Origin: Neisseriaceae bacterium ESL0693
Lineage (GTDB): Bacteria > Pseudomonadota > Gammaproteobacteria > Burkholderiales > Neisseriaceae
Length of the DNA: 64,000 nt
Direction: 5' to 3'
NCBI GenBank assembly: GCA_029433475.1
Contig: JAQTIE010000007.1
Span: forward strand, 62,001 to 126,000
The notes under the pieces were generated by a model. The model had not been told where the DNA came from. It did not search any database and saw only the letters and a list, made by a program, of their open reading frames with translations. Each line of letters opens with the position of its first letter. The first letter of the stretch is position 1. The translations under genes and the position numbers were made by a program. Below, in pieces: positions 17,477 through 27,237 of the stretch.

Positions 17477-18124
17477 TTATATACCAGGCCGTTTAAATTG
17501 ATGACGCACCAACTCAATCAGTGCTGGCAGCAGAGAGATCAGAATAATGACCATCATAGTGAGAGATAAATTATCTTTGACAATATTTAGATTACCAAAC
17601 CAATAACCTGCATAAGAAAAGAGCAAGACCCACACACAGCCACCAAAAATATTATAACGAAGAAACTGGCTATAATCCATTTGACCCATACCACCGACAA
17701 AGGGGGCAAAGGTACGGATTATGGGTATGAAACGGGCAATAATAATGGTTTTACCACCGTGTCGGGCATAAAAGGCTTGTGTTTTATAGAGGTAGTCTGG
17801 CTTAAAAATTCTGGATTGTGGATTACTGAATAATTGCCGGCCGAAGAATTTACCCCCGGTAAAATTGACAATATCACCTAAAATGGCAGCCAGAATCAAC
17901 AATAGCACCATGACATGGATATTCATTTCACCGATGGCAGCAATACTGCCAGCAGCAAATAATAAAGAATCCCCAGGTAAGAAAGGGGTGATTACTAAGC
18001 CTGTTTCACAGAAAATCAGAATAAACAGAATAGCATATATCCAAAGTCCATAGTTGACGACAAAATACTGCAAATGCTGATCAATATGCACGATGAAATC
18101 AATGATTGCCGATAAAAATTCCAT
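17477..18124 (-). CDS. DedA-family membrane protein
   Basis: A 215-residue polytopic inner-membrane protein with the family signatures ETGLVITPFLPGDSLLFAAG and ARFIPIIRTFAPFVGGMGQMDY. DedA proteins are implicated in lipid-carrier flipping and membrane homeostasis, including undecaprenyl-phosphate recycling in some members. It lies 39 bp upstream of mutL on the same strand and may share a transcript with it. The specific lipid cannot be assigned from this sequence. Confidence 0.88.
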   Translation of the reverse strand: MEFLSAIIDFIVHIDQHLQYFVVNYGLWIYAILFILIFCETGLVITPFLPGDSLLFAAGSIAAIGEMNIHVMVLLLILAAILGDIVNFTGGKFFGRQLFSNPQSRIFKPDYLYKTQAFYARHGGKTIIIARFIPIIRTFAPFVGGMGQMDYSQFLRYNIFGGCVWVLLFSYAGYWFGNLNIVKDNLSLTMMVIILISLLPALIELVRHQFKRPGI

Positions 18125-18355
18125 AAGAATAAATCAGTAGAATAAAACATTCATTTTAGCGCAAAGTGGCTATGAATACCGGCTAAACCTATTGGTTTGC
18201 ATCGTAATCAGTGAAAACAAGAAATTATGTTTACTGGTGTGATGTAAAACATTCTTGAATGGGCTGATTGATAAAAATACAGATCACAGGCTCAGACATC
18301 CGGGTGTTTTATTTTTGATAAACGATCAAAAAGCAATAATAAGCCCGGTTAAGGT

Positions 18356-18383
18356 CTTGAAATTTGCTTTTCCAGTACCATGT
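18356..18383 (+). promoter_or_regulatory. Sigma-32-like heat-shock promoter of lon
   Basis: CTTGAAA (18356-18362) is followed after 13 bp by TACCATGT (18376-18383), close to the RpoH consensus CTTGAAA-N(11-16)-CCCCATNT. The predicted start lies about 35 bases before the lon ATG. Heat-shock control of lon is well known in Proteobacteria, so the match is credible. Confidence 0.7.
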
Positions 18384-18423
18384 TGACAACCAAATTAATT
18401 TAAATTTGGAAAGGTTAATATTC

Positions 18424-20859
18424 ATGACCGAAGTACATCAGGCTCAGCCTACCACTCTGGCTATGCTGCCTTTACGTGATGTAGTGGTTTATCCGCATAT
18501 GGTATTGCCTCTTTTTGTCGGGCGGGAAAAATCCATAGCCGCATTAAATGCCGCTATGGAGCATGATGAACCCGTATTTTTACTGGCACAGAAAAATGCC
18601 AGTACGGAAGAGCCACACATTGATGATATGTATACTATAGGTACGGTTGCTAATGTACTGCAAGTATTAAAGTTACCCGATGGGACAGTAAAAGTATTGG
18701 TTGAAGGTTTATATCGTGCCCGGGTACAGCATCTGGATGAAGAAGATCCTTATGTGCAGGCACACATTGTTCTTTGTGAAGAAACAGAAAACAACAGCGC
18801 CGATCAGGAAGCGCTGCGTCGCACATTACTGGCACAATTTGATCAATTGGCTAAATTAAATAAAAAAATCCCGGACGAAGTGGTCAGCACCATACATGCG
18901 ATTGAAGACAATAGTCGTCTGGCCGATACCATTACTGCCCATTTGCAGTTAAAGCTGGAACAAAAGCAGGAAATTCTGTTTCTGATTAATATCACGGCTC
19001 GCATGGAACATCTGTTGCAATTACTGGAAGCCGAACTGGATATTTTGCAGGTTGAGAAACGCATTCGCGGCCGTGTTAAACGGCAAATGGAGAAATCCCA
19101 GCGTGAATACTATCTTAATGAGCAGGTTAAAGCCATTCAGAAAGAATTGGGTGAAGGTGAAGATGACCTTGATGCATTGGAAAAGCAGATTCAAGAAGCG
19201 GGCATGAGTACCGAGGCAGAAGAAAAATGCATGGCCGAAATGAAAAAACTGCGGATGATGCCACCCATGTCGGCAGAATCTACTGTAGTACGCAATTATA
19301 TTGATACCTTACTGTCTTTGCCGTGGAAGAAAAAAAGCAAAATCAGTAAAAATATTACCAAGGCAGATCTGATTTTGAATGCCGATCATTATGGCCTGGA
19401 CAAGGTTAAAGAACGTATTCTGGAATACCTGGCTGTACAAAAACGCATGAATCGCTTGAAAGGACCTATTTTGTGTCTGGTGGGTCCTCCGGGAGTGGGT
19501 AAAACATCATTAGGGCAGTCTATTGCCCGTGCCACGGGGCGTAAATATGTGCGTATGGCTTTAGGTGGTGTCCATGATGAAAGTGAAATTCGTGGTCATC
19601 GTCGTACCTATATTGGTTCTATGCCCGGTAAAATTTTACAGAATCTGGCTAAGGTGGGTGTTAAAAATCCGCTCTTTTTATTGGATGAAATCGATAAAAT
19701 GGGTGGTGATTTTCGTGGTGATCCGGCCAGTGCTTTACTGGAAGTGCTGGATCCGGAACAAAATCATTCCTTTGCCGATCATTATGCCGAGGTGGAATTT
19801 GATCTGTCTGATGTGATGTTTATTGCTACATCCAACAGCATGAATATTCCTTCAGCGCTCTTGGATCGTATGGAAATTATTCGTTTATCAGGCTATACCG
19901 AAGACGAAAAAATCAATATTGCCATGCAATATCTGGTTGAAAAGCAGATAAAACAAAATGGGCTGCGCGCAGATGAGATTGAAATTGATCAATCGGCAGT
20001 ACGAGACATCATTCGTTACTATACCCGTGAGGCCGGTGTGCGTTCTCTTGATCGCGAGATTGCCAAAATCTGTCGTAAAGTGGTGATGCAGCAAGCACTG
20101 ACCACAGAAAAAGCTGGGCAGACAGCGGTCAAAAAAGAAGGTACTCTGAAGCCTGTGGTCGTCAACGCAGAAAATCTGCATGATTATCTGGGCGTGAGAC
20201 GATTTGATTATGGCGTGGCTGAAAGTGAAAATCGGGTAGGTCAGGTCACTGGTCTGGCCTGGACAGAAGTTGGCGGAGAATTACTCACGATTGAAGCCAG
20301 CAAATTTCACGGTAAAGGCCATATTATCCGTACCGGCAAACTGGGCGATGTGATGCAGGAATCCATCAGCGCCGCATGGAGTGTAGTACGTTCTCGGGCA
20401 GAAAGTCTGGGTATAGAACCCAATTTCTATGAAAAGAACGATATTCATGTACATGTGCCTGAAGGGGCAACGCCGAAAGACGGTCCCAGCGCCGGTAGTG
20501 CTATTACGCTGGCCATTGTTTCAGCCTTCACGGGTATTCCTGTTCGGGCAGATGTTGCCATGACGGGCGAAATTACTCTGCGCGGGGAAGTGTTGCCTAT
20601 TGGCGGCTTAAAGGAAAAACTGCTGGCTGCCTTGCGTGGCGGTATTAAACATGTGTTGATTCCGAAGGATAACGTCAAGGATCTGGAAGAAATTCCTGAG
20701 AATATCTGCAAGGAACTGACCATACATCCGGTACAATGGATTGATGAAGTGCTTAATTTAGGACTGGCATATGCGCCCAGTCCCTGGGCTGAAGTCACTA
20801 AAGAGACACCATTACCCACCACTGACCGTAAGTCAAGCAAAAGTACTATAAAACATTAA
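18424..20859 (+). CDS. lon: ATP-dependent protease Lon
   Basis: The 811-residue cytosolic AAA+ serine protease degrades misfolded and regulatory proteins. It has the Lon substrate-binding N-domain ([20 protein letters not shown]), a coiled-coil middle region, Walker [10 protein letters not shown], Walker [11 protein letters not shown], and the protease domain with the Ser-Lys dyad in [10 protein letters not shown] and [10 protein letters not shown]. The ATG at 18424 has GGAAAGG upstream; the frame upstream to 18364 overlaps the promoter and is rejected. The order lon-hupB-ppiD is the same as in E. coli. A terminator follows. Confidence 0.97.
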   Translation: MTEVHQAQPTTLAMLPLRDVVVYPHMVLPLFVGREKSIAALNAAMEHDEPVFLLAQKNASTEEPHIDDMYTIGTVANVLQVLKLPDGTVKVLVEGLYRARVQHLDEEDPYVQAHIVLCEETENNSADQEALRRTLLAQFDQLAKLNKKIPDEVVSTIHAIEDNSRLADTITAHLQLKLEQKQEILFLINITARMEHLLQLLEAELDILQVEKRIRGRVKRQMEKSQREYYLNEQVKAIQKELGEGEDDLDALEKQIQEAGMSTEAEEKCMAEMKKLRMMPPMSAESTVVRNYIDTLLSLPWKKKSKISKNITKADLILNADHYGLDKVKERILEYLAVQKRMNRLKGPILCLVGPPGVGKTSLGQSIARATGRKYVRMALGGVHDESEIRGHRRTYIGSMPGKILQNLAKVGVKNPLFLLDEIDKMGGDFRGDPASALLEVLDPEQNHSFADHYAEVEFDLSDVMFIATSNSMNIPSALLDRMEIIRLSGYTEDEKINIAMQYLVEKQIKQNGLRADEIEIDQSAVRDIIRYYTREAGVRSLDREIAKICRKVVMQQALTTEKAGQTAVKKEGTLKPVVVNAENLHDYLGVRRFDYGVAESENRVGQVTGLAWTEVGGELLTIEASKFHGKGHIIRTGKLGDVMQESISAAWSVVRSRAESLGIEPNFYEKNDIHVHVPEGATPKDGPSAGSAITLAIVSAFTGIPVRADVAMTGEITLRGEVLPIGGLKEKLLAALRGGIKHVLIPKDNVKDLEEIPENICKELTIHPVQWIDEVLNLGLAYAPSPWAEVTKETPLPTTDRKSSKSTIKH

Positions 20860-20865
20860 TAGATG

Positions 20866-20907
20866 CAGCCATTCACCAACACAACAGGTGAATGGCTGTA
20901 ATTTTTT
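20866..20907 (+). terminator. Terminator after lon
   Basis: A perfect 12-bp hairpin (20866-20877 with 20887-20898, 9-nt loop) followed by TAATTTTTTG. It separates lon from the independently promoted hupB. Confidence 0.85.
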
Positions 20908-20939
20908 GTAGAGAATTCATTTTCACCCCCATCAAATGC

Positions 20940-20969
20940 TTGACATAAAGATTTTGAGCTTGCTATAAA
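20940..20969 (+). promoter_or_regulatory. Promoter of hupB
   Basis: A consensus -35 TTGACA (20940-20945) and -10 TATAAA (20964-20969) are separated by 18 bp. This is the best vegetative promoter match in the area and fits the high expression expected of HU. Confidence 0.7.
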
Positions 20970-21055
20970 TGCTTGTACTGTTTGATTAGGCCATTAGCAC
21001 GAGTTAATGGTTAATAATTAACTGATCACCATAACAATAGAAAGGGACTTTCATT

Positions 21056-21325
21056 GTGAATAAGTCTGAATTGATTGAAGCTATCGCCAAAGATGCTGAT
21101 TTGCCAAAAGCAACCGCAGCCAAAGCACTTGACGGTATGATGAATGCTGTCGCTGCTGCTTTGAAGACCGGAGATACCGTGACATTAATTGGTTTTGGTA
21201 CGTTCTATGTAGGCGAACGGTCTGCTCGTACTGGCCGCAATCCTAAAACAGGTGAGCCATTGGAAATTAAAGCGTCTAAAACACCTAAATTCCGTGCAGG
21301 CAAATCATTGAAAGATGCCATCTAA
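21056..21325 (+). CDS. hupB: DNA-binding protein HU-beta
   Basis: The 89-residue histone-like protein starts MNKSELIEAIAKDADLPK and contains the DNA-binding arm signature GFGTFYVGERSARTGRNPKTG. HU dimers bend and compact DNA. The start is a GTG at 21056 with AAAGGGA upstream; no ATG gives the conserved N-terminus. It has its own promoter and terminator and precedes ppiD, as in enterobacteria. Confidence 0.97.
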   Translation: MNKSELIEAIAKDADLPKATAAKALDGMMNAVAAALKTGDTVTLIGFGTFYVGERSARTGRNPKTGEPLEIKASKTPKFRAGKSLKDAI

Positions 21326-21346
21326 CCCATACCGGTTGAGGTGATG

Positions 21347-21371
21347 AAAGCGGGGATAACCCGCTTTTTTG
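21347..21371 (+). terminator. Terminator after hupB
   Basis: A GC-rich 8-bp stem (21347-21354 with 21360-21367) and T-tract immediately after hupB, a classical intrinsic terminator. Confidence 0.85.
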
Positions 21372-21473
21372 CTATTTATTGGGCAGGATTACTTTTATTA
21401 CAACATGGTTCTATAATAAGAAAACCGTTACAATAATCCACTTTGATCAGTTTTACGGAAAAATACTAATCTT

Positions 21474-23000
21474 ATGTTTCATGCTATTGAAAAATATAAA
21501 TTACCCGCCCAGATTCTATTGGGTCTCATCGGCCTGAGTTTTGTTTTTGCGGGTGGTTATTCTTTATCCATGACGGGTACCGATTACATTGCCAAGGTAG
21601 GCGATATCAAAATCAGTACCGCCGATGTTTCGGATACTTTCAGACGAGTGCAGACACAAGGGGCATCAGTTGATAAACAAACCGTTTATCAAGGATTACT
21701 GGATCAGGCCTATGTACAGCAAGGTGCTAAAAATCTGGGGGTTTCTGTTTCACTGGATCAGATTAAGCAAATCATTATCAAAGATCCGGCTTTTCAGGAA
21801 AATGGTCAGTTCAGCAAAAATAAATATCAGCAGTTTTTACAACAGAGCGGTCTGAGAGAAGAGGATTTAATTGATGCATTTCGTAAACAGGTTGCATTAC
21901 AAACCATGTATAACCTGATTCAGGCCGGTAATATGGTCAGTGATCAGCAGGCTGAGCAAATGATTACCTTATTACAATCACCGCGTCAGATGCAGACCAT
22001 GGCCTTTTCCTCCGATCAGTTTATTCAGAAAGTAGCGGTTGATGAGGCTAAACTCAAAGCATTTTATGAGAAAAATAAAAAGAATTACTTTCTGAATCAG
22101 GCGATTAAATATGAATATCTCAGTCTTTCGGCCAGTGAATTAGCCACTAAGCAGACGGTGAGTGATTCCGAACTACAGGAAGCCTATAATCAGTTACCAG
22201 TGGCCGCTTCAGAAACCAAGCCAACATTAGAAACGCTTAAAGCAACACTGACTCAGCAAATTCAGCAGCGCAAAGCCATTAAAGCATTACAGGAAGCTAA
22301 AGATACACTGACTGACATGGCTTTTAATCATCCACAATCTTTACAGCCGGCGGCCGATAAATTGAAACTGCCCATTCACAAAATGGATCAGCTTTGGTTA
22401 ACCAGTGATGAAGCCAAAAAAATGCAATTGCCGCAAAGTCTGCAAGACGCTTTATTCAGCGCAGATGTGATCGAAAAGAACTATAACTCTGATCTGATTG
22501 ACGTAGGCGATAATCAATACTGGGTAATACATGCATTAGCGGTGCGCAAAGCGCATCAGGCCACCTTTGAAGAAGTCAAATCACAGGTACAGAAAGATTA
22601 TGTTGCGCAACAAAGCAGTCAATTGGCCATGGACGCCGCTAAACAAACTTTAGCCAATGCTCAAAAAGACGGAACTATTGAAGGCGAATGGTCTGCCGTC
22701 ACTGTTTTAACACCTCAGAAGGCTGTTGTATTGATGCCACCTAAAGACTTTACAAGCTGGGTGAAAGCCAAACCTATTCAAGATAAGCCAGCTTATATTT
22801 TACTGACACAGGGTGATAATCCTATATTGGTTAAAATCAATACCATTCTGCCTCCAGAAAATGTAAATGATGCCTTACCCAATATGAAAAACCTGCTTGG
22901 GCAAGGTGAAACACAGCAATTACTGGCCAGTACGCTGGAATGGTTAAAGGCCGATATTAAATTGAAAAAAGGGGCACAAAAGCTGGATAATGATGATTAA
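21474..23000 (+). CDS. ppiD: Periplasmic folding factor PpiD
   Basis: A 508-residue inner-membrane-anchored protein: one N-terminal helix (ILLGLIGLSFVFAGGYSL), a SurA-like N-terminal chaperone region (LLDQAYVQQGAKNLGVSV), and a C-terminal domain where a parvulin-type isomerase domain would be expected. I do not recognise a conserved parvulin core: the middle region goes from SELQEAYNQL directly into KPTLETLKATLTQQIQQRK, so this version appears shorter than the 620-residue E. coli protein and may lack isomerase activity. PpiD assists newly exported proteins at the Sec translocon. It follows hupB as usual. Confidence 0.85.
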   Translation: MFHAIEKYKLPAQILLGLIGLSFVFAGGYSLSMTGTDYIAKVGDIKISTADVSDTFRRVQTQGASVDKQTVYQGLLDQAYVQQGAKNLGVSVSLDQIKQIIIKDPAFQENGQFSKNKYQQFLQQSGLREEDLIDAFRKQVALQTMYNLIQAGNMVSDQQAEQMITLLQSPRQMQTMAFSSDQFIQKVAVDEAKLKAFYEKNKKNYFLNQAIKYEYLSLSASELATKQTVSDSELQEAYNQLPVAASETKPTLETLKATLTQQIQQRKAIKALQEAKDTLTDMAFNHPQSLQPAADKLKLPIHKMDQLWLTSDEAKKMQLPQSLQDALFSADVIEKNYNSDLIDVGDNQYWVIHALAVRKAHQATFEEVKSQVQKDYVAQQSSQLAMDAAKQTLANAQKDGTIEGEWSAVTVLTPQKAVVLMPPKDFTSWVKAKPIQDKPAYILLTQGDNPILVKINTILPPENVNDALPNMKNLLGQGETQQLLASTLEWLKADIKLKKGAQKLDNDD

Positions 23001-23077
23001 ATAGATGTCAGTCTATGCGTGTAATAGCTGACAGATTGAATGGTTATTACTCTGCTGTTTAGTTTAAAGGGCAAGTT

Positions 23078-24424
23078 ATGTTGTACATCAGTCATCATGC
23101 AATTAGTGATGAGATACTGTTTGAACGAGAAAGTATTACACCGGCGGTTTTTTTGCAACAGTACCATGAAATTGCGCAGCAACAGCATGATTTTGCCCAA
23201 TTAGACATTACCAAACGGATTGACTTATTGTTGATTTTGGCAGACAGACTGGAAGCGGCTAAGTCAGAACTTGCCTATCAGATTTGTATTGAAGTCGGGC
23301 GATGTTTACGCGAATGTGAAGCTGAAGTTAATAAATCAATCGCCTTAATCCGTTATTATGCTCAGGTAGCGCCTGAATATCTGGCTGATAAGACTATTAA
23401 TACAGAGGCCAGTTTAAGTCAGGTAAGGTTTGAAGCTTTAGGAGTAGTACTGGCGGTTATGCCCTGGAATTACCCTTTATGGCAGGTAGTGCGTTTTGCC
23501 ATTCCTGCTTTATGCGCTGGTAATGCCTGTCTGGTAAAGCCGGCACCCAGTGTAGGGAAAATCACGCAGATGCTGTTTGATCTGGTTGGTGATGCATTAC
23601 CCTTTCAGGTGACATGGCTGGCTCATGATGATATTGAAACCGCCATCGCCCAAACGGATGCGTTGGCCTTTACCGGCTCAACCCAAACCGGCCGCAATCT
23701 TGCTGCCATGGCGGGGCGACATCTGCGTAAATCAGTCATGGAACTGGGAGGCAGTAATGCACTTATTGTATTGGCTGATGCGGATATCACCGCGGCGGCC
23801 AAAGCAGCATGTTATTCTCGATTTCGTGACGCAGGTCAATCCTGTAATGCAGCCAAAAGATTGATTGTTCAAAAACAAATTGCTGCTCCGTTTGTTCGTG
23901 CATTAATGACTGAATGTCAGGCGCTGCATATGGGCGCACCATGGCTGCCACAAACCACCTTACCGCCTTTGCATCGTGCCGATTTAAGAGACCGGTTACA
24001 AGATCAGGTAGATGATGCTTTAAATCGTGGTGCACGGTGTCTGACTGGTGGTTATATTCCGCAAAAACAAGGTTTTTTCTATCCCGCAACCTTACTTGAC
24101 CATGTTAGTCCTGAAAGTCAGGTATATAATGAGGAAGTATTCGGACCTGTTGCCGTCATTTTGTATGCGGATTCAGCTAAAGAAGCGGTTGATCTGGCCA
24201 ATGACACTTCATTTGGTCTGGGTGCCAGTATTTATACCCAGCATACTGCTGAGGCATGGCAATGGGCAAAACAGCTTGATGTAGGAAGTGTTTTTATTAA
24301 CCGGCACACCAGTAGTGATTTACGCTTGCCTTTTGGTGGCGTAAAAGATTCCGGTTTCGGACGTGAGTTATCAGAATTTGGTTTATACCAGTTTGTGAAT
24401 ATTAAGACATATTGGCAAAAGTAA
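23078..24424 (+). CDS. NAD(P)-dependent aldehyde dehydrogenase, succinate-semialdehyde type
   Basis: The 448-residue enzyme belongs to the aldehyde dehydrogenase superfamily. Visible are the catalytic Asn in MPWNYPLWQVVRF, the glycine motif FTGSTQTG, the general-base Glu in MELGGSNALIV, the nucleophilic Cys in AGQSCNAAKR, and EEVFGPVAVI. The overall form is nearest to succinate-semialdehyde dehydrogenases of the Sad/YneI group, which finish GABA breakdown. That would complement the spuABC operon at 45.8-49.3 kb, though the genes are far apart. Substrate specificity cannot be settled from sequence. Confidence 0.8.
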   Translation: MLYISHHAISDEILFERESITPAVFLQQYHEIAQQQHDFAQLDITKRIDLLLILADRLEAAKSELAYQICIEVGRCLRECEAEVNKSIALIRYYAQVAPEYLADKTINTEASLSQVRFEALGVVLAVMPWNYPLWQVVRFAIPALCAGNACLVKPAPSVGKITQMLFDLVGDALPFQVTWLAHDDIETAIAQTDALAFTGSTQTGRNLAAMAGRHLRKSVMELGGSNALIVLADADITAAAKAACYSRFRDAGQSCNAAKRLIVQKQIAAPFVRALMTECQALHMGAPWLPQTTLPPLHRADLRDRLQDQVDDALNRGARCLTGGYIPQKQGFFYPATLLDHVSPESQVYNEEVFGPVAVILYADSAKEAVDLANDTSFGLGASIYTQHTAEAWQWAKQLDVGSVFINRHTSSDLRLPFGGVKDSGFGRELSEFGLYQFVNIKTYWQK

Positions 24425-24474
24425 AATTTCGCTGGTTCCCAGTCAGTGGTATTGATCAGATTTTGTGATAATTC

Positions 24475-25296
24475 ATGAATATCACATGGGATTTTCTTAT
24501 TGATGATAAGGATACGATGATGTTTTTGGTCAGGCCTTCTGGATGGTTTCTTGCTGGCAGTATGGCGATGCTGGCAGCGCTATGTTGGCAGATACAATCA
24601 CATCACTATTCTTGTGATGAAAATGAAGAATCAGCAACTGCCTACACCATCACTCAATTTCCACCTTTGCAGCTATTGAAGGTAGCCGGACATCATGGTC
24701 ATGCCCATGCTTTTTATGCTTTGGTAAAAACCAAAGCCAATGATCAATATACTTCCCCTGACGAATCCATACCAATCAATCAGGTTATTCCTCTTTCTGG
24801 TCAGGAAGGTGAGGTAACTTTATGGTATACCGATCGCCAGAAAAAAATGCAGGGTAATTATCACAATGGTCAGCCAGATGGACAATGGCGAATCTGGTAT
24901 CCTAATGGTCAGCTGGCCATGGAAACTTATTGGCGCAATGGTGTACCTGAAGGAAAGGCGATTCACTGGTATGAAAATGGACAGAAAAGAGGTGAATTAA
25001 ATTTTGTTGACGGCAAAGGGGAAGGGCGCTGGCAGCGTTGGCATAATAATGGACAGTTATCACAAGACATGATGGTGCATGAAGGCGAAGTGCAAACGTT
25101 AACCAGCTGGGATAAAGATGGCCGGTTAATAGCTGATATTGCCATACAGGATCATAAGCAAAACGGAGTGGTTTTAAGCTGGTATCCATCTGGTACTAAA
25201 AAAAGTGAATCGATATTCAGACAAGATGAATTAATCAAAAAGACGGAATGGGATGAAGACGGTAATATCATTAATCTAGAAAATGATGATCATTAA
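24475..25296 (+). CDS. Membrane-anchored MORN-like (YwqK-type) repeat protein
   Basis: The 273-residue protein has an N-terminal hydrophobic helix (GWFLAGSMAMLAALCW) and then about six copies of a 20-23-residue repeat of the type G-x-W-x-x-W-[YH]-x-N-G-Q, for example GQWRIWYPNGQLAMETYW and GRWQRWHNNGQLSQDMM. Such repeats form beta-sheet meanders seen in antitoxin-like YwqK proteins and in cell-surface proteins. Its substrate or partner is unknown. The start could be the ATG at 24475 or one of the internal ATGs near codons 15-16, which would give a shorter lead-in to the membrane helix. A strong terminator follows. Confidence 0.7.
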   Translation: MNITWDFLIDDKDTMMFLVRPSGWFLAGSMAMLAALCWQIQSHHYSCDENEESATAYTITQFPPLQLLKVAGHHGHAHAFYALVKTKANDQYTSPDESIPINQVIPLSGQEGEVTLWYTDRQKKMQGNYHNGQPDGQWRIWYPNGQLAMETYWRNGVPEGKAIHWYENGQKRGELNFVDGKGEGRWQRWHNNGQLSQDMMVHEGEVQTLTSWDKDGRLIADIAIQDHKQNGVVLSWYPSGTKKSESIFRQDELIKKTEWDEDGNIINLENDDH

Positions 25297-25321
25297 TCAG
25301 GATTGAATAAATAACAACCTT

Positions 25322-25363
25322 AAATAAAAATAGAGCTGTTGATCAACAGCTCTATTTTTATTT
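25322..25363. terminator. Bidirectional terminator between the YwqK-type gene and hom
   Basis: A perfect 42-nt palindrome (arms 25322-25342 and 25343-25363) with A/T-rich ends. It sits between two converging genes and can terminate both. Confidence 0.9.
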
Positions 25364-25379
25364 ATTTGATAAATTATCA

Positions 25380-26693
25380 TCAGCGGGCATGTAAACTTTC
25401 CATGCGAATCATGGTAATGGGAGCGATCACGCGTGACAGATTTTCCATACAGCTGATGGCCTTTTTAATGGTTCCTTCTCTGGTTGAATGCGTCAGAATA
25501 ACAATTTCGGCGGTGTCATGATGAACAACACCTTTTTGAATCAGCGCTTCAATGGAGATGTGTTCAGAAGCAAGAATATTGGCAATTTCACCCAATACGC
25601 CAGGTTCATCTCGTGCCGATACCCGCAGATAATAGCTACTGATGATGTTGTCCATAGATAGGATGGGAGTGTTTTCCAAGAGAGCGGGCTGAAAAGCCAG
25701 ATAAGGCACGCGATTATGGGGATTACTGTCTATCAGACGCGCCACATCAATAATATCTGCCACCACAGCGCTGGCTGTAGGTGCCGCACCCGCACCCGCA
25801 CCATAATATAATGTCTGACCCACCATATTGGACTGTACAGATACTGCATTCATGACGCCATCTACTTTGGCAATAAGCCGGGCTTGTGGAATTAATGTGG
25901 GATGCACACGCAATTCAATACCCGCAGATGTTTTACGCGTAATACCCAGTAACTTGATGCGATAGCCCAGTTCTTCAGCATATTGAATGTCCTGCTGTGC
26001 CAAGTGTTTAATGCCTTCCAGATAGCACTGATCAAAATGAATCGGTGTACCAAAAGCCAGAGAGGATATCAGGCTGAGTTTATGGCCGGCATCTTGTCCT
26101 TCAATATCAAAAGTCGGATCGGCTTCCGCATAACCAAGTTCTTGTGCCTCTTTCAGGGTTTCATCAAAAGCACTGTGACGAATGCGCATTTCGCTCAGGA
26201 TAAAATTACTGGTACCATTAATAATGCCGGCAACAGACTGAATCTGATTGGCGGCCAATCCTTCACGCAAAGCTTTAACAATGGGAATGCCACCAGCAAT
26301 AGCCGCCTCAAACATGACCATAACTCCCTGTTTGGCTGCCAGGGCAAAAATTTCGTTACCATGTTCTGCCAATAGCTTTTTATTGGCGGTTACAATGTGC
26401 TTACCGTTTTTGATGGCTTGAATAACTGCATCTTTAGCCGTGGTGGTTCCACCAATCAGCTCAACCACAATATCCACATCCTTGGCATTAACCACATCAT
26501 TAACATCGTTGCTAATAAAGGTATGTTCATCCAGCAGAGATTTAGCACGTTCAGTGTGGCGATTGGCCACATGGCTAATCGTCAGCTCACGGCCTAAACG
26601 GCGGCCAATATCTGCAGCATTAGTTTTTAAAAGTTCAATAGTGCCACCACCTACCGTGCCAACACCCAATAAACCAATGCGAATAGGCTGCAT
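25380..26693 (-). CDS. hom: Homoserine dehydrogenase
   Basis: The 437-residue enzyme reduces aspartate semialdehyde to homoserine for threonine and methionine synthesis. It has the NAD(P) Rossmann motif GLLGVGTVGGGTIELL, the catalytic-domain signature GIINGTSNFIL, the substrate-binding EADPTFDIEGQDAGHKL and a C-terminal ACT domain (SARDEPGVLGEIANILA) for threonine feedback. AAGGAG lies just before the ATG. The single-domain form (no aspartokinase fusion) is usual in betaproteobacteria. It is divergent from the Mth938-like gene. Confidence 0.96.
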   Translation of the reverse strand: MQPIRIGLLGVGTVGGGTIELLKTNAADIGRRLGRELTISHVANRHTERAKSLLDEHTFISNDVNDVVNAKDVDIVVELIGGTTTAKDAVIQAIKNGKHIVTANKKLLAEHGNEIFALAAKQGVMVMFEAAIAGGIPIVKALREGLAANQIQSVAGIINGTSNFILSEMRIRHSAFDETLKEAQELGYAEADPTFDIEGQDAGHKLSLISSLAFGTPIHFDQCYLEGIKHLAQQDIQYAEELGYRIKLLGITRKTSAGIELRVHPTLIPQARLIAKVDGVMNAVSVQSNMVGQTLYYGAGAGAAPTASAVVADIIDVARLIDSNPHNRVPYLAFQPALLENTPILSMDNIISSYYLRVSARDEPGVLGEIANILASEHISIEALIQKGVVHHDTAEIVILTHSTREGTIKKAISCMENLSRVIAPITMIRMESLHAR

Positions 26694-26815
26694 ATTTACT
26701 CCTTGCGTTGAACAGATTTGATTTGTATAGTCTGCTGTTCGTTAAAAGTATCTATGCTAACGGAAAAGAAAACATTTGACCACAATTACCCCTTAAAAGT
26801 TAAAGGATTGTGAAT

Positions 26816-27187
26816 ATGCTGATTACTGAAATGAATCATGAACAATCATTACAGATAGAAAACTGCGATAAACAGAACATTACCATTAGCAGCCAACAAT
26901 ATTCGCTGCCGGTATGCCTTACAGATCAAATGGTTATTTCTGTCAGTAAAATGGCAGTAACTGAGCTGGATACAGAAGATTTTGCAGACGCTATCGGCCA
27001 GCGACCAGAGGTTATTTTAGTCGGCACTGGTCGGCAGCATCTTTTTTTAGCACCTAAACTGGTGGCCACTCTTGCCAGTCATGGCATAGGTCTGGAAAGC
27101 ATGAATACCCAGGCTGCTTGTCGTACTTGTATGATTTTGCGCAGTGAAGGAAGATCAGTCTGGGCATGGTTATGGCCTGATGAGTAA
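26816..27187 (+). CDS. Mth938/NDUFAF3-like protein
   Basis: A small protein of 123 residues of the DUF498 family. Its core QRPEVILVGTGRQHLFLAPKLVATLASHGIGLESMNTQAACRTCMILRSEGR (read in parts) matches the conserved G-T-G and T-x-x-A-x-x-T-Y/C-N pattern of these proteins. The eukaryotic relative NDUFAF3 helps assemble respiratory complex I, but a bacterial role is not established. The ATG at 26816 is chosen because AAAGGA lies 8 bases upstream; a GTG at 26810 is too close. Confidence 0.75.
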   Translation: MLITEMNHEQSLQIENCDKQNITISSQQYSLPVCLTDQMVISVSKMAVTELDTEDFADAIGQRPEVILVGTGRQHLFLAPKLVATLASHGIGLESMNTQAACRTCMILRSEGRSVWAWLWPDE

Positions 27188-27237
27188 ATGACCGGCACCA
27201 CACAAGGCGCCAGCCTTTTGATCAGGATCAGATTATT

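Noticed and set aside
20445-20840. 131-codon open frame antisense to lon
   Set aside because: It lies wholly within the conserved protease domain of lon, lacks a ribosome-binding site and has no recognisable domain; it is a shadow of the real gene.
25983-26375. 130-codon open frame antisense to hom
   Set aside because: It overlaps conserved hom codons throughout and shows no family signature.
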